From contig JALFSI010000003.1 in assembly GCA_022779365.1 (NCBI GenBank), forward strand, positions 1 to 47,704: DNA of 47,704 nt, written 5' to 3'. A model generated the notes under the pieces. The model ran no database searches, had not been told where the DNA came from, and saw only the letters and a list, made by a program, of their open reading frames with translations. The DNA is from CAG-170 sp022779365. GTDB lineage: Bacteria; Bacillota; Clostridia; Oscillospirales; Oscillospiraceae. This document shows positions 38,984 to 47,574 of the stretch, piece by piece (position 1 is the stretch's first letter; each line of letters begins with the position of its first letter). The translations under genes and the position numbers were made by a program.

Positions 38984-40265
38984 AGTATCCCGGTTTGCCG
39001 AGCAGATGGAACATATTTTTCTTATATGCCTCCACGCCGGGCTGGTTGAAGGGGTTGACGCCGCTCATGTAGCCGGACACGCCGCAGGCGAACTCGAAGA
39101 AGTAGATGAGCGCGCCGACGGCTTCCTCATTATCCTTTTCCAGCCGCAGGACGGTGACGGGCACGCCGCCGTCGATGTGCGCGGCGCGGGTCGCCTGCAT
39201 CGCCTTTTCGTTGATGTAGCTCATCGTGCGCCCCGCGAGGTAATTGAGCCCGTCGAGATTCGCCTCGTCACTGGGGACGGTGACCTCGGCGCGGGCGCGG
39301 TCAAAGAACACGACCGTCTCCTGGAGCATCCGCTCGCCGTCCTGGATATACTGCCCCATGGAGTGCAGGTCGGGCGTCAGATCGACGGAGGCGGGGAAAA
39401 TGCCCACGCCGTCCTTGCCCTCGGACTCGCCGTAGAGCTGCTTCCACCACTCCGCCATAAAGCGGAACGCGGGCTCGTAGGCGGCGAGGATCTCGACCTT
39501 TTTGCCCTGCTTGTAGAAATACTGCCGCTGCATGGCATACTGCGCCGCCGCGCTGGAAACGCCCTCGGCGAGGATCTGCCTGCGCTCGTCCTGTGCGCCG
39601 CGCATGAGCCGATCTATGTCGATGCCCGCGCAGGCGATGGGCAGCAGCCCCACCGCGGTGAGCACGCTGTAGCGTCCGCCGACATCGTCAGGCACGACGA
39701 ACGTCTCGTAGCCCTCCTGCGCCGCCAGCGTCTTGAGCGCGCCGCGCGCCTTGTCGGTCGTGGCGAAGATGCGCTCGCGCGCGCCGTCCTTGCCGTACTT
39801 CTTTTCCAGCAGCTCCTTGAAGATGCGGAAGGCGATGGCGGGCTCGGTGGTCGTGCCGGATTTAGAGATGACGTTCACGGAGAAATCGCGGTCGCCGATC
39901 AGGGTGAGCAGCTCCGACAGCGCCTCGCCGGAGATGCCGTTGCCGGCAAAGTAAATGTCGGGCGTATCCTTCGGCAGCGCGTTGTAATTCGGGCTTTTCA
40001 GCAGCTCGATGACGGCGCGCGCGCCGAGATACGACCCGCCGATGCCGATGACAACGAGCGCCTTGGAGCTTGCCTGAATTTTTTTGGCAGCCGCCTGAAT
40101 GCGGGCAAATTCCGCGCGGTCGTAATGTTCGGGCAGATCCACCCAGCCGGTGAAATCATTGCCCGCGCCGGTACCGTTTACCAGCGTGTCGATCGCCGCC
40201 TTGCAGGCAGCCGTGTCCGGCGCAGGTGCGAATTTCTGCGTGCCGGTGAGATCAAGTTTTACCAT
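38982..40265 (-). CDS. pgi: Glucose-6-phosphate isomerase
   Basis: 427 residues with AAGGAGG before the ATG at 40265. It interconverts glucose 6-phosphate and fructose 6-phosphate. SIS-fold blocks: VVIGIGGSYLGARAVIELL, VNVISKSGTTTEPAIAFRIF, GGRYSVLTAVGLLPIACAGI, the catalytic-Glu region DGVGIFPASVDLTPDLHSMG, and the C-terminal GVNPFNQPGVEAYKKNMFHL with the conserved Gln and Lys. The length is that of the short Firmicutes type. Together with the ROK glucokinase nearby it supplies entry into glycolysis. Confidence 0.96.
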   Translation of the reverse strand: MVKLDLTGTQKFAPAPDTAACKAAIDTLVNGTGAGNDFTGWVDLPEHYDRAEFARIQAAAKKIQASSKALVVIGIGGSYLGARAVIELLKSPNYNALPKDTPDIYFAGNGISGEALSELLTLIGDRDFSVNVISKSGTTTEPAIAFRIFKELLEKKYGKDGARERIFATTDKARGALKTLAAQEGYETFVVPDDVGGRYSVLTAVGLLPIACAGIDIDRLMRGAQDERRQILAEGVSSAAAQYAMQRQYFYKQGKKVEILAAYEPAFRFMAEWWKQLYGESEGKDGVGIFPASVDLTPDLHSMGQYIQDGERMLQETVVFFDRARAEVTVPSDEANLDGLNYLAGRTMSYINEKAMQATRAAHIDGGVPVTVLRLEKDNEEAVGALIYFFEFACGVSGYMSGVNPFNQPGVEAYKKNMFHLLGKPGY

Positions 40266-40333
40266 ATGAGTATCCTCCTTGGTGATGGATTTTTACGAGC
40301 TTGTGAGAGTTTGCGCGCAGTGCCAGTCGAGCC

Positions 40334-40726
40334 GTAGGGGCGGGGTTCTACCCCGCCCGGCAGGACGCGGGAACAAGTTTTGCACAGCGTATGGCGACAA
40401 CGTAAAACGTTCTGTAGGGGCGGACGACCCTGTCCGCCCGGCTGTACGCACCGAAAATTCGTATGCACCGATGCGGGACGGGACGTGTGTTGCGAGGTCG
40501 CCGTTCGCTGTGCAATTTTGATGGTGCATTCTGCGCGGGAGGGGTAGACCCCCTCCCCTACGGCGTGTCGGACAATTTTACGTTTTTTACGATACGTTGC
40601 GGCAAACCTGCTATTGCCCAACGGGCGGACAGGGTCGTCCGCCCCTACGGGTGCATACCGTTCCGCATTGGTGCACACAGGTTTGCAATGTCGTGCCGCG
40701 CGGGCGGGGTAGAACCCCGCCCCTAC
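40334..40726. repeat. Cluster of five family B palindromic repeats
   Basis: Copies at 40334-40362 (GTAGGGGCGGGGTTCTACCC), 40414-40442 (GTAGGGGCGGACGACCCTGT), 40534-40561 (GGGAGGGGTAGACCCCCTCC), 40623-40648 (GGGCGGACAGGGTCGTCCGC) and 40700-40726 (GGGCGGGGTAGAACCCCGCC). The ~500-bp gap between pgi and glcK holds nothing else I can support. Confidence 0.85.
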
Positions 40727-40770
40727 GCAAATTTGAAGGTTTTGCGGATTTGGCGGGATTTCTGCGCAAT

Positions 40771-41724
40771 TTACGCCTGCGCGTTGCGATGCAGCATCGC
40801 AGCGCCGATCATGCCGGCGTCGTTGCCAAGCTGGGCGGGGACGAGCGCGCCGTGGGCGGCGTGGTAGAAGCAGCGCTCGTTGACCAGCTCCTGAAGCGGG
40901 GCAAACAGCAGGTCGCCCGCGCCGCTAAGCCCGCCGCCAATGGCGAGGACTTCGGGATCAAGCAGGTTAAAGATCGACGCGCACGCCGATGCAAGGTGGC
41001 GCAGATATGCCGAAAAGACGTTTTTCGCCGTCTCGTCGCCCGCGCGGGCGCAGTCTACGACCAGCTTGGCATCAACTGCCTCGACGCGTCCGCCGCTCTT
41101 TTCCGCCAGCAGGCTGTCGGGGCGCGCCTGCATGGCGCGCGCGCCCTCGCGCGCGAGGGCGGAGGCGGAGCAGTATGCCTCGGCGCAGCCCTGATTGCCG
41201 CAGGTGCACGCCTCGCCGCCTTCCACAAGGTAAATATGCCCCAGCTCCGAGCCGTGGTGCATCCCGCCGGTAAACAGCCGTCCGTTCAGGATCGTGCCGC
41301 CGCCGAGCCCCGTGCCGAGCGTGATGAGCACGCCCGTTTTGCACCCGCGCAGCGCGCCGCAGTACAGCTCCGCCAGCGCCGCGCCGTCGGCGTCATTCGC
41401 CATATACACCGGCATGCCGGGGAAGCGGCGCTCAATGAGGTCGCGGAAGGGGACATTGTGAAAGTCGAGGTTATACGCGTCGAGCACCGTGCGGCACTCC
41501 GCGTCCAGCGAGCCGGGCAGAATGATGCCCACGCTCTGCACGTCCTTGTCGCTCGCGCCGACCTGCCGCAGCACATCGTCCGCCGCCGCGCGGATCTCAT
41601 CCGCCGCCGCGTCCGCGCCCGCGTGCGGGAAGGGCACGCTCGTGCGCGCCGCAAGGCTAAGCTCCTCATCGACCAGCCCGAGCTTGATGTTCGTGCCGCC
41701 GATGTCCACGCCGATCTGATACAT
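40771..41724 (-). CDS. glcK: ROK-family glucokinase
   Basis: 317 residues with GGAGGATATAAT before the ATG. The phosphate-binding motif is GVDIGGTNIKLGLVDEE (~5-21). The sugar-binding/catalytic block is VYMANDADGAALAELYCGAL, then VLITLGTGLGGGTILNGRLF and HHGSELGHIYLVEGG. The ROK zinc site is CTCGNQGCAEAYCSA. It phosphorylates glucose (or a related hexose) with ATP. It lies 31 bases downstream of the amidohydrolase gene on the same strand and probably shares its promoter. Confidence 0.92.
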   Translation of the reverse strand: MYQIGVDIGGTNIKLGLVDEELSLAARTSVPFPHAGADAAADEIRAAADDVLRQVGASDKDVQSVGIILPGSLDAECRTVLDAYNLDFHNVPFRDLIERRFPGMPVYMANDADGAALAELYCGALRGCKTGVLITLGTGLGGGTILNGRLFTGGMHHGSELGHIYLVEGGEACTCGNQGCAEAYCSASALAREGARAMQARPDSLLAEKSGGRVEAVDAKLVVDCARAGDETAKNVFSAYLRHLASACASIFNLLDPEVLAIGGGLSGAGDLLFAPLQELVNERCFYHAAHGALVPAQLGNDAGMIGAAMLHRNAQA

Positions 41725-41755
41725 ATTATATCCTCCTAAGTGCGGGTTTTACCGC

Positions 41756-42544
41756 TCAAAGCCCGAAGTAACGGGCAAAATTGCCGTAAAAAATCTTTTC
41801 CTCCGTCTCCTTGCCAAGTCCCAGCGCATGGAGCTGCGCCACCATCTGCGCCGGCTTCCACATCGGAAAATCCGTGCCGAAGAGCATTCGGTCCTCGCCG
41901 TAGCGGTCAAGCATCCGCAGGATAAATTCGCGGTCAACGAGCGGGGTCGTGCTGGACGTGTCATAGACGACGGGGCTTGGCAGCGGGTGCTCATACGCGT
42001 GCTGCCACGTCTGCCAGCCGCCGAAATGCGCGGCGATCGGGCGCAGGTCGGGCACCTGGCGCAGGAGGTTCAGCAGCCGCTCGGGGCTGGAGAGGTCGGA
42101 GTGCGCGTCGCCCATGTGAAAGAGCACCGGGAGGTTTCGCCTTGCGATGGCGCGGTAGGTATCAACGCCCTCGGGCGCGTCGATCGCGAGCTTTTGAAAA
42201 TCGGGGTGGATCTTTACGCCGCGCAGCCCCAGCTCCAGCATCCGATCCAGCTCCTCCTCCACGCCGGGCATTCCGGGGTAGACCGAGCCGAAGCCGATGT
42301 ACTGCGGGTGTTCGCGCACTGCTTCGGCGAGAAAATCGTTGATGTGGCGCACCTGCGAGGGGGACGTTGCCGAATTGCAGACCACGCCGCAGGTGATCTG
42401 TGCCTCGCGGTGCTCGTCGAGCAGCCGTGAAAGGCTCGCCGGGCGCGGCGGCTCTTTTGTGCCGTAAAACGCGGAGATGGAGTGCGTCGCCTTTTCGGCG
42501 AGCGCGTCGGGGAAAATGTGTGCGTGAACGTCTGCGATCTTCAT
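41756..42544 (-). CDS. Amidohydrolase-2 family metal-dependent hydrolase
   Basis: 262 residues from the ATG at 42544 (MKIADVHAHIFPDALAEKAT). Metal-binding DVHAHIF (5-11) and the later RNLPVLFHMGDAHSD, PIAAHFGGWQTW and DRMLFGTDFPMWKP mark the PF04909 TIM barrel, as in decarboxylases and hydrolases of this group; the His/Asp ligands are all present. The substrate cannot be told. GVKIHPDFQKLAIDAPEG is typical of the family. It heads an operon with the glucokinase. Confidence 0.88.
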   Translation of the reverse strand: MKIADVHAHIFPDALAEKATHSISAFYGTKEPPRPASLSRLLDEHREAQITCGVVCNSATSPSQVRHINDFLAEAVREHPQYIGFGSVYPGMPGVEEELDRMLELGLRGVKIHPDFQKLAIDAPEGVDTYRAIARRNLPVLFHMGDAHSDLSSPERLLNLLRQVPDLRPIAAHFGGWQTWQHAYEHPLPSPVVYDTSSTTPLVDREFILRMLDRYGEDRMLFGTDFPMWKPAQMVAQLHALGLGKETEEKIFYGNFARYFGL

Positions 42545-42583
42545 GGAAAGCGGTCCTTCTTCTGCTGCATTTTTCAGATGAAT

Positions 42584-42612
42584 AGTGTAGCACAAATCGA
42601 CCGGGATGACAA
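42584..42612 (-). promoter_or_regulatory. Promoter of the amidohydrolase-glcK operon
   Basis: Minus strand: TTGTCA (42607-42612), 17-bp spacer, TACACT (42584-42589). Confidence 0.72.
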
Positions 42613-42622
42613 GTGACCGCCG

Positions 42623-44881
42623 CTATTTTGCGCCGCGGATGGTGATCGTGCCGCAGCGGTCGGTGCGCAGGATGCTCGCGCCCGCGGCGGCAATGCGGCG
42701 CAGCGCGGCTTCGGACGGGTGCCCGTAGGGGTTGTCCTCACCGACGCTCACAACGACCGCCTCCGGCTGCACGCGCGCCAGCAGCGCCCAGCCCGTCGAG
42801 CTTTCCGCCCCGTGGTGTCCGGCGACCAGCAGCTCCGCGCGCGGAAGAACTCCATCGCGCAGCCAGTCCTGCTCGCCGTGGTGGTTCAGGTCGCCGACGA
42901 TCAGCAGATCATAGTCTCCCGCCGAGGCGAGGACGCAGACGCCGTTATTGTCCCGCGAGGCCGCGCCGCAGGGCAGGTACAGATGGAGGCTGCCGCCGGA
43001 AAAGGCGAGCGCTTTCTCCTCACGCACCAGCTCTACCCGTGTGCCGTACGCCTGCGCCGCTGCGAGGAGGGACGCCTGCGCCTCGTCCTCGTCCGGCATT
43101 TGCGGGAGGTAGAGTGTGTCTACCCGCACCTCGCGCATCAGCTCTGCCGCGCCGTTTATGTGGTCGCGGTCGTAGTGCGTGAGAATGAGCGCGTCCACGC
43201 GGCGCGTGCCGCTTTGCAGGAGCGACCGGGCGGCGTATGCGCCGATTTTGGGCGTATAGCGGTCGCCGCCGCAGTCGATGACGGCGCAGAAATCGCCGCT
43301 GCGGAACGTGACGCACTGCCCCTGCCCGGCGTCCAGCACCGAGCAGGTGAACGACGGCACGCGCACGCTCAGGCAGCTCAGTCCCGCGCAGAGCAAAAAT
43401 GCTCCGCAGAGCGCGGCGGCGGCGTACCACCGGCGCAGCGCCGGGATGCAGAGCAGCCCAAGGAGCGACAGCCACAAAAGCGCCGAAAACGTCAGCCAGT
43501 ATGGGTCGTCCGTCAAGACGGCGGCGTACATCGGGCGCGCAAGCAGCCGAGCCGCGCCGAGCACATACCGCGCCAGCCACGCCAGCACGCCGCCGCAAAT
43601 TTTCGCCGCCGGAAGCCATACCATTCCAAGAAAACACACGGCAAAGCCGCCCGCGAACAGGATCGTCACCGCCCAGAGAATGAGCAGATTCGACAGCGGC
43701 GCGATGAGCGAGCAGTAACCGAAATAGTACACCGCCAGCGGCAGCGTGAGCGCCGTTGCGGACAGGGTGCAGGAAACGCCGGATGTGACGGCATTCGCCA
43801 CGGCTTTGCCCATCGGCTTTTTCGCCATCCATTGGCACACTTTGGCGTTCAGCATCGCCCGCTGCGTGCGGGCGTAGAACAGCACCAGCCCCGCCACCGC
43901 GCAGAACGAGAGCTGCAAGCCCGCCGAGGCAATGCACCACGGGTCCTGCACCAGCAGCATCAAAAGTGCGGCGGCAAGCGCCGTGGGCGCGTCATATTCG
44001 CGCCTCATGAGCGGCGCGTAAATTAAAAGCGCCTGCATCAGCGCCGCGCGGACCGTGGACGGGCTTGCGCCCGTCATGAGCGTGAATACGATCAAAACCG
44101 GCACGCAGACGAACAGCTTGAGCCGCCGGCTGCGGATCGCGCCGGAGATCATCCAGACCAAAATCGAAACGTGCATCCCGGAGATGGCGACGGCGTGATA
44201 CACGCCCGCCTGCTGTAAACTCACCGTGTCCGCCTCGCTGAGACCCGTGCGCACGCCGGTCAGCAGCGCCAAAAACAGCCCGCGCACATCTTCGGGGAAA
44301 ATCTCGGCGCACAGCGCCTGCAAGCGCGCCGACAGCCGCGCCGGGAAAAATCGCACAGACGGGCGCGCGCACGGCGTGACGGTCACGCTGCCTGCGCGCA
44401 GCGTCAGCATGGTCCCTCGTGCGCGGACATACAGCTCGTCCTGTGCGTCGGTGCGGTGCGCGGTCGCGTCGCATTTTATGGTGTCGCCCGGCTGCGGGAC
44501 GCTGGGCGGGTCGTCCTCCCAGTACAAAACGCCCTCAAACCCGCGCCCGCCGACCGGCACAAGCACCGCCGCGCGCCAGCCGTACTGCGTCCGCTCCGCC
44601 TGCTCCAAAACGCGCACCGTGTACGCCGCGCGCTCTTCGCTGAGAGAAGCCAAAGGCTTGAGAAACAGCGATTCGTAAGCAGTCGTCCATAAAAGTCCCG
44701 TAAGCAGCCCCAGAACGCACAAAAGCGCCGCCCGGACAGCCCGGCGGCGCACGAAAACGCATAGAACCACAGCGCAGCCCGCCGCGATGGCAGACGGCAG
44801 CACCCAAGTGCCCGGCATCGCCAGGCACAAAAACAGACACGCCCCCGCAAACCCGCCGCAAAACAGCACGAGCCTGCGCAT
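42623..44881 (-). CDS. comEC: ComEC/Rec2-family DNA uptake channel protein
   Basis: 752 residues from the ATG at 44881 (MRRLVLFCGGFAGACLFLCL), with GGAGGGGG upstream. ComEC forms the membrane channel for single-stranded DNA in natural transformation. N-terminal membrane segments and a DUF4131 OB-like region (~60-170) come first. The Competence domain follows (LFLALLTGVRTGLSEADTVS, GVYHAVAISGMHVSILVWMI) with many helices. The C-terminal metallo-beta-lactamase domain has CVTFRSGDFCAVIDCGGDRY, ALILTHYDRDHINGAAELMR (HxxDH), VGDLNHHGEQDWL and LVAGHHGAESSTGW. Complete. ComEA is not adjacent. Confidence 0.94.
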   Translation of the reverse strand: MRRLVLFCGGFAGACLFLCLAMPGTWVLPSAIAAGCAVVLCVFVRRRAVRAALLCVLGLLTGLLWTTAYESLFLKPLASLSEERAAYTVRVLEQAERTQYGWRAAVLVPVGGRGFEGVLYWEDDPPSVPQPGDTIKCDATAHRTDAQDELYVRARGTMLTLRAGSVTVTPCARPSVRFFPARLSARLQALCAEIFPEDVRGLFLALLTGVRTGLSEADTVSLQQAGVYHAVAISGMHVSILVWMISGAIRSRRLKLFVCVPVLIVFTLMTGASPSTVRAALMQALLIYAPLMRREYDAPTALAAALLMLLVQDPWCIASAGLQLSFCAVAGLVLFYARTQRAMLNAKVCQWMAKKPMGKAVANAVTSGVSCTLSATALTLPLAVYYFGYCSLIAPLSNLLILWAVTILFAGGFAVCFLGMVWLPAAKICGGVLAWLARYVLGAARLLARPMYAAVLTDDPYWLTFSALLWLSLLGLLCIPALRRWYAAAALCGAFLLCAGLSCLSVRVPSFTCSVLDAGQGQCVTFRSGDFCAVIDCGGDRYTPKIGAYAARSLLQSGTRRVDALILTHYDRDHINGAAELMREVRVDTLYLPQMPDEDEAQASLLAAAQAYGTRVELVREEKALAFSGGSLHLYLPCGAASRDNNGVCVLASAGDYDLLIVGDLNHHGEQDWLRDGVLPRAELLVAGHHGAESSTGWALLARVQPEAVVVSVGEDNPYGHPSEAALRRIAAAGASILRTDRCGTITIRGAK

Positions 44882-44907
44882 AGAGTTCCCCCTCCGTTCG
44901 TCAAAAT

Positions 44908-44936
44908 AGTATAAACAGTATACCACCGCCACGCAA
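44908..44936 (-). promoter_or_regulatory. Promoter of comEC
   Basis: Minus strand: TTGCGT (44931-44936), 17-bp spacer, TATACT (44908-44913). Confidence 0.65.
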
Positions 44937-44990
44937 AATTTTCCACACGGAATTTTGAAAAATACGCCGCACGCCCCGCCCTTGCCCGCG

Positions 44991-45020
44991 TTGACAAGCC
45001 GCCGCGGGAGGTGGTAAGAT
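44991..45020 (+). promoter_or_regulatory. Promoter of the tyrosine phosphatase gene
   Basis: Perfect TTGACA (44991-44996), 18-bp spacer, TAAGAT (45015-45020). Divergent from the comEC promoter. Confidence 0.68.
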
Positions 45021-45050
45021 AAACGCAAAAGCTGCAAGGAAGGAGAGCTT

Positions 45051-45491
45051 ATGACGCGGATATTATTCATCTGCCACGGCAATATCTGCCGCTCTGCTAT
45101 GGCGCAGTGTGTGATGCAGTGGCTCGTTGACGCGCGCGGGGCGGCGGGGCGGTTTTTGATCGACTCGGCGGCGACGAGCTGCGAGGAGCTGGGAAGCCCC
45201 ATCTATCCGCCTGCGCGGCGGGAGCTTCAGCGGCACGGCGTTCCCGTTCTGCCGCACCGCGCGCGGCGCGTGACGGCGGCGGACTACGACCGATTTGACC
45301 ATCTCGTCGTGATGGACGCGCGCAACGAGCGGGGACTTCGCGCGATCATCCCCGCCGACCCCGGCGGCAAGGTGCGCCGTCTGCTTCCGGGGCGCGAGGT
45401 CGCAGACCCCTGGTACACGGGCGATTTTGAGGCGGCGTGGAGCGACGTGCTCACGGGCTGCGAGGCGCTGCTGCGCGAGCTGGACGGGTAA
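45051..45491 (+). CDS. Low-molecular-weight protein-tyrosine phosphatase
   Basis: 146 residues, with AAGGAGAG before the ATG. The P-loop CHGNICRS (Cys9 to Arg15, CX5R) is at the N-terminus, as in all LMW phosphatases. The general acid is Asp in VADPWYTGDFEAAW (~118). ARRVTAADYDRFDHLVVMDA is another family block. Members dephosphorylate tyrosine on proteins such as capsule-synthesis kinases, or arginine (YwlE type); which one is not clear here. It is divergently transcribed from comEC. Confidence 0.92.
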   Translation: MTRILFICHGNICRSAMAQCVMQWLVDARGAAGRFLIDSAATSCEELGSPIYPPARRELQRHGVPVLPHRARRVTAADYDRFDHLVVMDARNERGLRAIIPADPGGKVRRLLPGREVADPWYTGDFEAAWSDVLTGCEALLRELDG

Positions 45492-45572
45492 AACTGCACA
45501 AAAATGCCTGCGTGATTTTGGGAGCTTTCACGCGGGAAAGTATGGTAGAATAGACGCAAAGGGGGCATTTCT

Positions 45573-46874
45573 ATGCGCATGGTCGATCTGATCGAACGCA
45601 AAAAACTCGGCGAAGCGCTCACCGACGCGCAGATCCGATTCATTATCGAGGGCTTTACGAACGGCAGCATCCCAGACTATCAGATGTCCGCATTTGCGAT
45701 GGCGGTGCTGTTTCGCGGGATGAACGACCGCGAGACCGCCGTGCTGACGGACGCCATGATGCGCTCCGGCGACACGGTGGACTTAAGCCGCTTTGGCGAC
45801 AAGTCCGTGGACAAGCACTCCACCGGCGGCGTCGGCGACAAGACGACGCTCATCGTCGCGCCGGTCGTGGCGTGTCTGGGCGGCAAGGTCGCCAAAATGT
45901 CCGGGCGCGGGCTCGGGCACACGGGCGGCACGGTCGATAAGCTCGAGGCGATCCCGGGCTACCGCACGGTGCTCACGCCGGAGGAATTTATGCGGCAGGT
46001 GGCGGACATCGGCATCGCAGTCATCGGGCAGAGCGGCAATCTCACGCCCGCCGACAAAAAGCTCTACGCCCTGCGCGATGTGACGGCGACGGTCGATTCG
46101 CTGCCGCTCATCGCCTCGTCCATCATGTCCAAAAAGCTGGCGGCGGGGTCGCACTCGATCGTGCTGGACGTGAAGATCGGCTCGGGCGCGTTCATGAAAA
46201 CGCCGGAGGACGGCGCGCGGCTGGCAGAGCGCATGGTCGCCATCGGGCAGCACTGCGGCAGGCGCGTGCGCGCGGTGATGACCGACATGGACATCCCGCT
46301 GGGCAAAAATATCGGAAACGCCCTCGAAGTCGCCGAGGCGGCGGACGTGCTGCGGGGCGAAGGTCCTGACGATCTGCGCGAGGTGAGCCTTGTGCTGGCG
46401 CAGAATATGCTGGAGCTGTGCAACGGCTGGTCCGCCGATGAGGCGCGGGCGCGCGTGGAGGAGGCGGTCACGTCCGGCGCGGCATTCCGCAAAATGCAGC
46501 AGTGGGTCGCGGCGCAGGGCGGCGACGCGCTGGCGCTGGAGAATCACACGCGGCTGCCGCAGGCGCGCTGCGCGCTGCGCGTGACGGCGGCGCATGGCGG
46601 CTACATCACCGCGACGGACGCGCAGAAGATCGGCGAGGCGTCGTGCATCCTCGGCGCGGGGCGCAAGACGAAGGACGACGCCATCGACTACGCCGCCGGC
46701 ATCACGCTGCACCGCAAGCCGGGCGACCATGTAAAGACCGGCGAGGAGCTGGCGGTCTTATACACGAACGACGAAAAAACGCTCGCGCCCGCAAGGGAGC
46801 TGCTGCTGGACGCGCTCACCTGGGGCGAGGAAGCGCCCGCGCCGCAGCCGCTCATTTTGGGCGTTGTAGAATAA
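45573..46874 (+). CDS. pdp: Pyrimidine-nucleoside phosphorylase
   Basis: 433 residues with AAAGGGGG upstream. It splits uridine, deoxyuridine or thymidine with phosphate into base and (deoxy)ribose 1-phosphate. N-terminal helical domain: MRMVDLIERKKLGEALTDAQ, SAFAMAVLFRGMNDRE. The phosphate-binding signature is SVDKHSTGGVGDKTTLIVAP (~78-97), then MSGRGLGHTGGTVDKLEAIP and SIVLDVKIGSGAFMKTPEDG. The C-terminal beta domain (~340-433) includes HRKPGDHVKTGEELAVLYTN. Thymidine-only phosphorylase (DeoA) is the alternative. A uridine kinase follows 21 bases later, forming a pyrimidine salvage pair. Confidence 0.94.
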   Translation: MRMVDLIERKKLGEALTDAQIRFIIEGFTNGSIPDYQMSAFAMAVLFRGMNDRETAVLTDAMMRSGDTVDLSRFGDKSVDKHSTGGVGDKTTLIVAPVVACLGGKVAKMSGRGLGHTGGTVDKLEAIPGYRTVLTPEEFMRQVADIGIAVIGQSGNLTPADKKLYALRDVTATVDSLPLIASSIMSKKLAAGSHSIVLDVKIGSGAFMKTPEDGARLAERMVAIGQHCGRRVRAVMTDMDIPLGKNIGNALEVAEAADVLRGEGPDDLREVSLVLAQNMLELCNGWSADEARARVEEAVTSGAAFRKMQQWVAAQGGDALALENHTRLPQARCALRVTAAHGGYITATDAQKIGEASCILGAGRKTKDDAIDYAAGITLHRKPGDHVKTGEELAVLYTNDEKTLAPARELLLDALTWGEEAPAPQPLILGVVE

Positions 46875-46895
46875 GAGACAGAGGAGAAAAAGGCA

Positions 46896-47522
46896 GTGGG
46901 GGATCAGAACATTATCGTCATTGGGGTCGCGGGCGGTACGGGCAGCGGCAAAACCACGCTGGTAAAGGCGCTGATGAACCGCTTCGGCGAAAATATCACC
47001 GTGCTCAGCCACGACAATTACTATAAGCAGCACAACGAGCTGACGTATGAGGAGCGCGCAAAGCTCAACTACGACCACCCGGACGCGTTCGACACCGACA
47101 TGATGATCGAGCATCTGCGGCTGCTGAAGCAGGGCGTCGCCATCGACTGCCCGACGTATGATTTCACGGTGCACAACCGCGCCGAGGGCATTCTGCACAT
47201 CGAGCCGGAAAAGGTCATCGTGGTGGAGGGCATCCTGATCTTTCAGGATCTGGAGCTGTGCCGCGAGATGGACATCAAGATCTTCGTGGACACCGACGCC
47301 GACGTGCGTCTGTGCCGCCGCATCCGCCGCGACGTGCGCAAGCGCGGCAGGACGATCGAGTCGGTCATCGACCAGTACCTGACCACGGTCAAGCCCATGC
47401 ACGAGCAGTTCGTCGAGCCGAGCAAGAAAAACGCCGACCTCATCGTCCCCGAGGGCGGCAAAAACCTGATCGCGCTGGAAATGATCGTGGGACGGATACA
47501 AAGACATATCGAGCAGCATTGA
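46896..47522 (+). CDS. udk: Uridine kinase
   Basis: 208 residues from GTG at 46896 (MGDQNIIVIGVAGGTGSGKT), with GAGGAG upstream. It phosphorylates uridine and cytidine to UMP/CMP. P-loop GVAGGTGSGKTT (10-21), the nucleoside site SHDNYYKQ (38-45), YDHPDAFDTDMM, IDCPTYDFTVHNR, VIVVEGILIF and the lid RRIRRDVRKRGRTIESVIDQ are all present. Usual length for the family. It ends at a strong terminator and shares the direction and probably the transcript of the phosphorylase. Confidence 0.95.
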   Translation: MGDQNIIVIGVAGGTGSGKTTLVKALMNRFGENITVLSHDNYYKQHNELTYEERAKLNYDHPDAFDTDMMIEHLRLLKQGVAIDCPTYDFTVHNRAEGILHIEPEKVIVVEGILIFQDLELCREMDIKIFVDTDADVRLCRRIRRDVRKRGRTIESVIDQYLTTVKPMHEQFVEPSKKNADLIVPEGGKNLIALEMIVGRIQRHIEQH

Positions 47523-47524
47523 AA

Positions 47525-47563
47525 GACGCCCCCGGAGGAATTTCCTCCGGGGGCGTCGTTTTT
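47525..47563 (+). terminator. Terminator of the pdp-udk unit
   Basis: A 15-bp stem GACGCCCCCGGAGGA/TCCTCCGGGGGCGTC with 3-base loop, followed by GTTTTT. Confidence 0.94.
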
Positions 47564-47574
47564 CTTTTTATACT

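Noticed and set aside
45546..45551. Promoter upstream of pdp (TAGAAT)
   Set aside because: The -10 is acceptable, but no -35 box is recognisable at 16-18 bp spacing, so it is not listed as a feature.
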